Shown piece by piece: positions 17,426 to 19,069 of a stretch of 19,069 nucleotides of DNA (within the stretch, counting starts at the first letter, position 1; every line of letters starts with the position of its first letter). The position numbers were made by a program, and so were the translations under genes. The DNA comes from SZAS-103 sp038323475 (GTDB lineage Bacteria > Pseudomonadota > Gammaproteobacteria > Xanthomonadales > Xanthomonadaceae), in assembly GCA_038323475.1 (NCBI GenBank), contig JBBQHA010000054.1, positions 1 to 19,069 on the forward strand, read 5' to 3'. The notes under the pieces are model-generated. The model did not search any database, was not told the DNA's origin, and saw only the letters and a program-made list of their open reading frames with translations.

Positions 17426-18313
17426 TCAATCGGGCAGCTCATTCGCATCGGTACGTGCCTCTATCGCACGGATCACCGCAGCCATGTCCGCTCGACCATG
17501 CCCAAGGGCGAGCGTTTCGCTGTACAACCGGAAACAAACATCAAGCAACGGGGAAGCCAGATTCGAGACTCTTGCGGCTTCCGCGGCGAGCCGATTGTTC
17601 ATCAGCACATCGGCGATCGACGCTTGCACCTCGTAGTCCTGGTTCACGAGTTTGTCCACCTTCATGCGCGACACGCTGCTCGCCATCGGGCCTGCATCGA
17701 GCACGGCCTGGAATCGCTTCATGTCGAGTCCGAAGCGTCTCGCGAGATGCGCGGCCTCGGCCAGTCCTGTGACCATGGCGATGAGGAACGTGTTGACCGA
17801 TAGCTTCATCAGCAGCCCGGTGGGAACCGGCCCACACACCACGGTCTCCTGGCACATCGGCTGGAGAAGCGGACGAACCTCATCCACGGCGGCCGGATCG
17901 CCAGCCATCATTGCAACCAGTTGCCCGGCTTCGGCCGGCTTGCGCGAACCGGAGACAGGAGCTTCGACGTAGCAGCCACCCGCAGCGCGAATATCGGCTT
18001 CGAGTCTGCGCGAGTATTCGGCCGATGTCGTGCCCATGTGAACGATCGTATGCCGGGCGACGTTTTCGGTGAACTCCGGTGTGGCACGACCGAGAACTGC
18101 GTCGAGCGCGAGGTCGTTTGCCATCATGGTGATGACGACGCGTGTCCGTCGGAAGACGTCGCCAGCACTGGCCGCGATCCGCGCGCCAGCCTCTTGAAGA
18201 GGGACGCTTCTCTCGGCAGATCGGTTCCATACGGTCAGATCCGCTCCGGCGCGAGCGAGATTGAGCGCCATCGGCTGCCCCATGATGCCAAGGCCGATAA
18301 ATCCAATTTCCAT
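17426..18313 (-). CDS. NAD(P)-dependent beta-hydroxyacid dehydrogenase (GLYR/3-HIBADH type)
   Basis: A 295-residue Rossmann enzyme. GFIGLGIMGQPMA (4-16) is the cofactor loop and WNRS (29-32) with Arg31 after the second strand favours NADPH. The substrate motif EAPVSGSRKPAEAGQL (about 117-132) resembles glyoxylate/succinic semialdehyde reductases more than 3-hydroxyisobutyrate dehydrogenase, which usually has DAPVSGG. The catalytic Lys170 lies in GLLMKLSVN. It probably reduces a small aldehyde or ketoacid; the substrate is uncertain. The start ATG at 18313 has GGAAAGGGAG upstream on the - strand, whereas the in-frame start at 18385 adds 24 non-family residues. A cupin gene lies 127 bp upstream on the same strand. 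Confidence 0.9.
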   Translation of the reverse strand: MEIGFIGLGIMGQPMALNLARAGADLTVWNRSAERSVPLQEAGARIAASAGDVFRRTRVVITMMANDLALDAVLGRATPEFTENVARHTIVHMGTTSAEYSRRLEADIRAAGGCYVEAPVSGSRKPAEAGQLVAMMAGDPAAVDEVRPLLQPMCQETVVCGPVPTGLLMKLSVNTFLIAMVTGLAEAAHLARRFGLDMKRFQAVLDAGPMASSVSRMKVDKLVNQDYEVQASIADVLMNNRLAAEAARVSNLASPLLDVCFRLYSETLALGHGRADMAAVIRAIEARTDANELPD

Positions 18314-18363
18314 CAGTGACTCCCTTTCCTGCCCCGTTTGGATACGCAAGATTCCACCGCATG

Positions 18364-18379
18364 CCGGATCAACATCCGG
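18364..18379. promoter_or_regulatory. Palindrome upstream of the beta-hydroxyacid dehydrogenase
   Basis: CCGGAT-CAAC-ATCCGG is a perfect inverted repeat with 6-bp arms, 51-66 nt before the start codon of the - strand gene. A second palindrome, TCATATGA (18392-18399), lies 12 nt further upstream. Their position in the 127-bp gap after the cupin gene fits an operator or a small hairpin. No regulator can be named. Confidence 0.4.
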
Positions 18380-18440
18380 ACCCAATGCCCGTCATATGAT
18401 CCATCTCATAGGGTGCCGATGCGGCTGGCGCGATCGCCCA

Positions 18441-18962
18441 TCAGTCGTAGCTGCGTCCGTCCTTGTGGGTAAATCGCCACTGGCCAGCAATCAGAATTGC
18501 CTGAAGATCGTCATCCGGATAAGTGGCCGAGTCGCCCGCTGTCCGATCGCCCATTTCGAGATACAGGACATCCTCTTGCGTCGAATTCCTCAGCTGGTGC
18601 CCATTGCCGGTGCCAGCCTTGAAGCCTGCGCACATGCCAGGCGACAGTGCGGTTTCGCCTTCGTCGGTAATCAACGTGGGACGACCTTCCAGGATATAAA
18701 TGAACTCATCCTGCTCCGCGTGCGCATGGCGCAAGGCCGATACGGCAGATGGAGACAAGCGGGTGAGGTTTACGCCAAAGTGGGTCAGCCCGAAGAGATC
18801 GCCCAGCGGCCTTTTTTCGCGACCGTTCATTCGCGAGGCAAATGGCTCCGGATAGCTCGACTTCTGCGCGCGTGGTCTTGCTTCCGTGGCCTTGACAGCA
18901 ACCGCACGAGCATCCTCGGTCACTGACTCAGGCAGATTCGCGCTTTCTTCGTCGGGTGACAT
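18441..18962 (-). CDS. Cupin domain protein
   Basis: A 173-residue protein with one cupin barrel in its second half. Motif 1 is RHAHAEQDEFIYILEG (HxH then Glu, the usual metal ligands) and motif 2 includes PGMCAGFKAGTGNGHQLRN with the third His. The first about 45 residues are polar and probably disordered. Small single-domain cupins are often isomerases, dioxygenases or sugar-binding proteins, so the function is open. The ATG at 18962 is chosen because GAGGAAG lies just upstream; in-frame ATGs at 18974 and 19004 would add 4 or 14 residues. It probably precedes the dehydrogenase in one - strand unit. Confidence 0.82.
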   Translation of the reverse strand: MSPDEESANLPESVTEDARAVAVKATEARPRAQKSSYPEPFASRMNGREKRPLGDLFGLTHFGVNLTRLSPSAVSALRHAHAEQDEFIYILEGRPTLITDEGETALSPGMCAGFKAGTGNGHQLRNSTQEDVLYLEMGDRTAGDSATYPDDDLQAILIAGQWRFTHKDGRSYD

Positions 18963-19043
18963 GTGCTTCCTCATGACTTCGCATGGAGAATCATTTGCGT
19001 GCATCGGAACAGGGCGATTGTCTGCCCCGACTGTCTATGAGAG

Positions 19044-19069
19044 ACCACCCCATCCCAGACCTGGGTGGT
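19044..19069. repeat. Inverted repeat at the window edge
   Basis: ACCACCC (19044-19050) is a perfect inverted match to GGGTGGT (19063-19069) with 12 bp between, and CCCAG-AC-CTGGG is nested inside. The right arm ends at the last base of the window. It could be an operator, part of a terminator or an element end; the context needed is outside. Confidence 0.3.

Overview
The window is about 19 kb of high-GC DNA (hand counts run from about 72% in 12541-12600 down to 50% in 17521-17580). It most likely comes from a gammaproteobacterium of the order Xanthomonadales (Lysobacter/Rhodanobacter-like). The support is the core block nusA-infB-rbfA-truB-rpsO-pnp in its usual order, the protein sequences, and a heptad 'GGGGAAC' inverted-repeat element of a kind I recall from xanthomonad intergenic regions. 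The genus is inference; no rRNA is present.

Region 1 (1-7414) is the transcription/translation/RNA-decay operon, all on the + strand: the end of nusA, infB (IF2), rbfA, truB, rpsO (S15) and pnp (PNPase), closed by a clear intrinsic terminator at 7386-7414. Several spacers carry structure: a GC hairpin between nusA and infB, a long heptad-repeat hairpin touching the rbfA start codon, a promoter and leader hairpin before rpsO, and a nested stem between rpsO and pnp where PNPase autoregulation acts in E. coli.

Region 2 (7539-8940) holds two probably cotranscribed + strand enzymes, an isochorismatase-family cysteine hydrolase and a YcbX-like MOSC protein. They converge on a five-helix membrane protein of unknown function on the - strand (8965-10287).

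Region 3 (10341-15777) is a polyhydroxybutyrate (PHB) locus. A class III synthase, phaE-phaC, is followed by a small membrane protein with an HExxH motif, then a convergent NAD-dependent 3-hydroxybutyrate dehydrogenase (- strand) and a divergent predicted lipoprotein 3-hydroxybutyrate oligomer hydrolase (+ strand). Synthesis (PhaEC) and the last two mobilisation steps (oligomer to monomer to acetoacetate) sit together. No beta-ketothiolase, acetoacetyl-CoA reductase, granule depolymerase, phasin or phaR is visible here. A perfect 15-bp palindrome lies over the -35 of the predicted phaE promoter and resembles PhaR-type operators. PhaE ends in a histone-H1-like Lys/Ala/Pro tail.

Region 4 (about 15.8-19.07 kb) looks accessory: lower GC in places, a Crp/Fnr-family regulator, a 587-bp stretch with no convincing gene, then a - strand cupin protein and a beta-hydroxyacid dehydrogenase (GLYR/3-HIBADH type) with palindromes between them. 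I do not see a phage, IS element, CRISPR array, tRNA or rRNA. The PHB locus, with its HExxH partner and tailed PhaE, is the most unusual part of the window.
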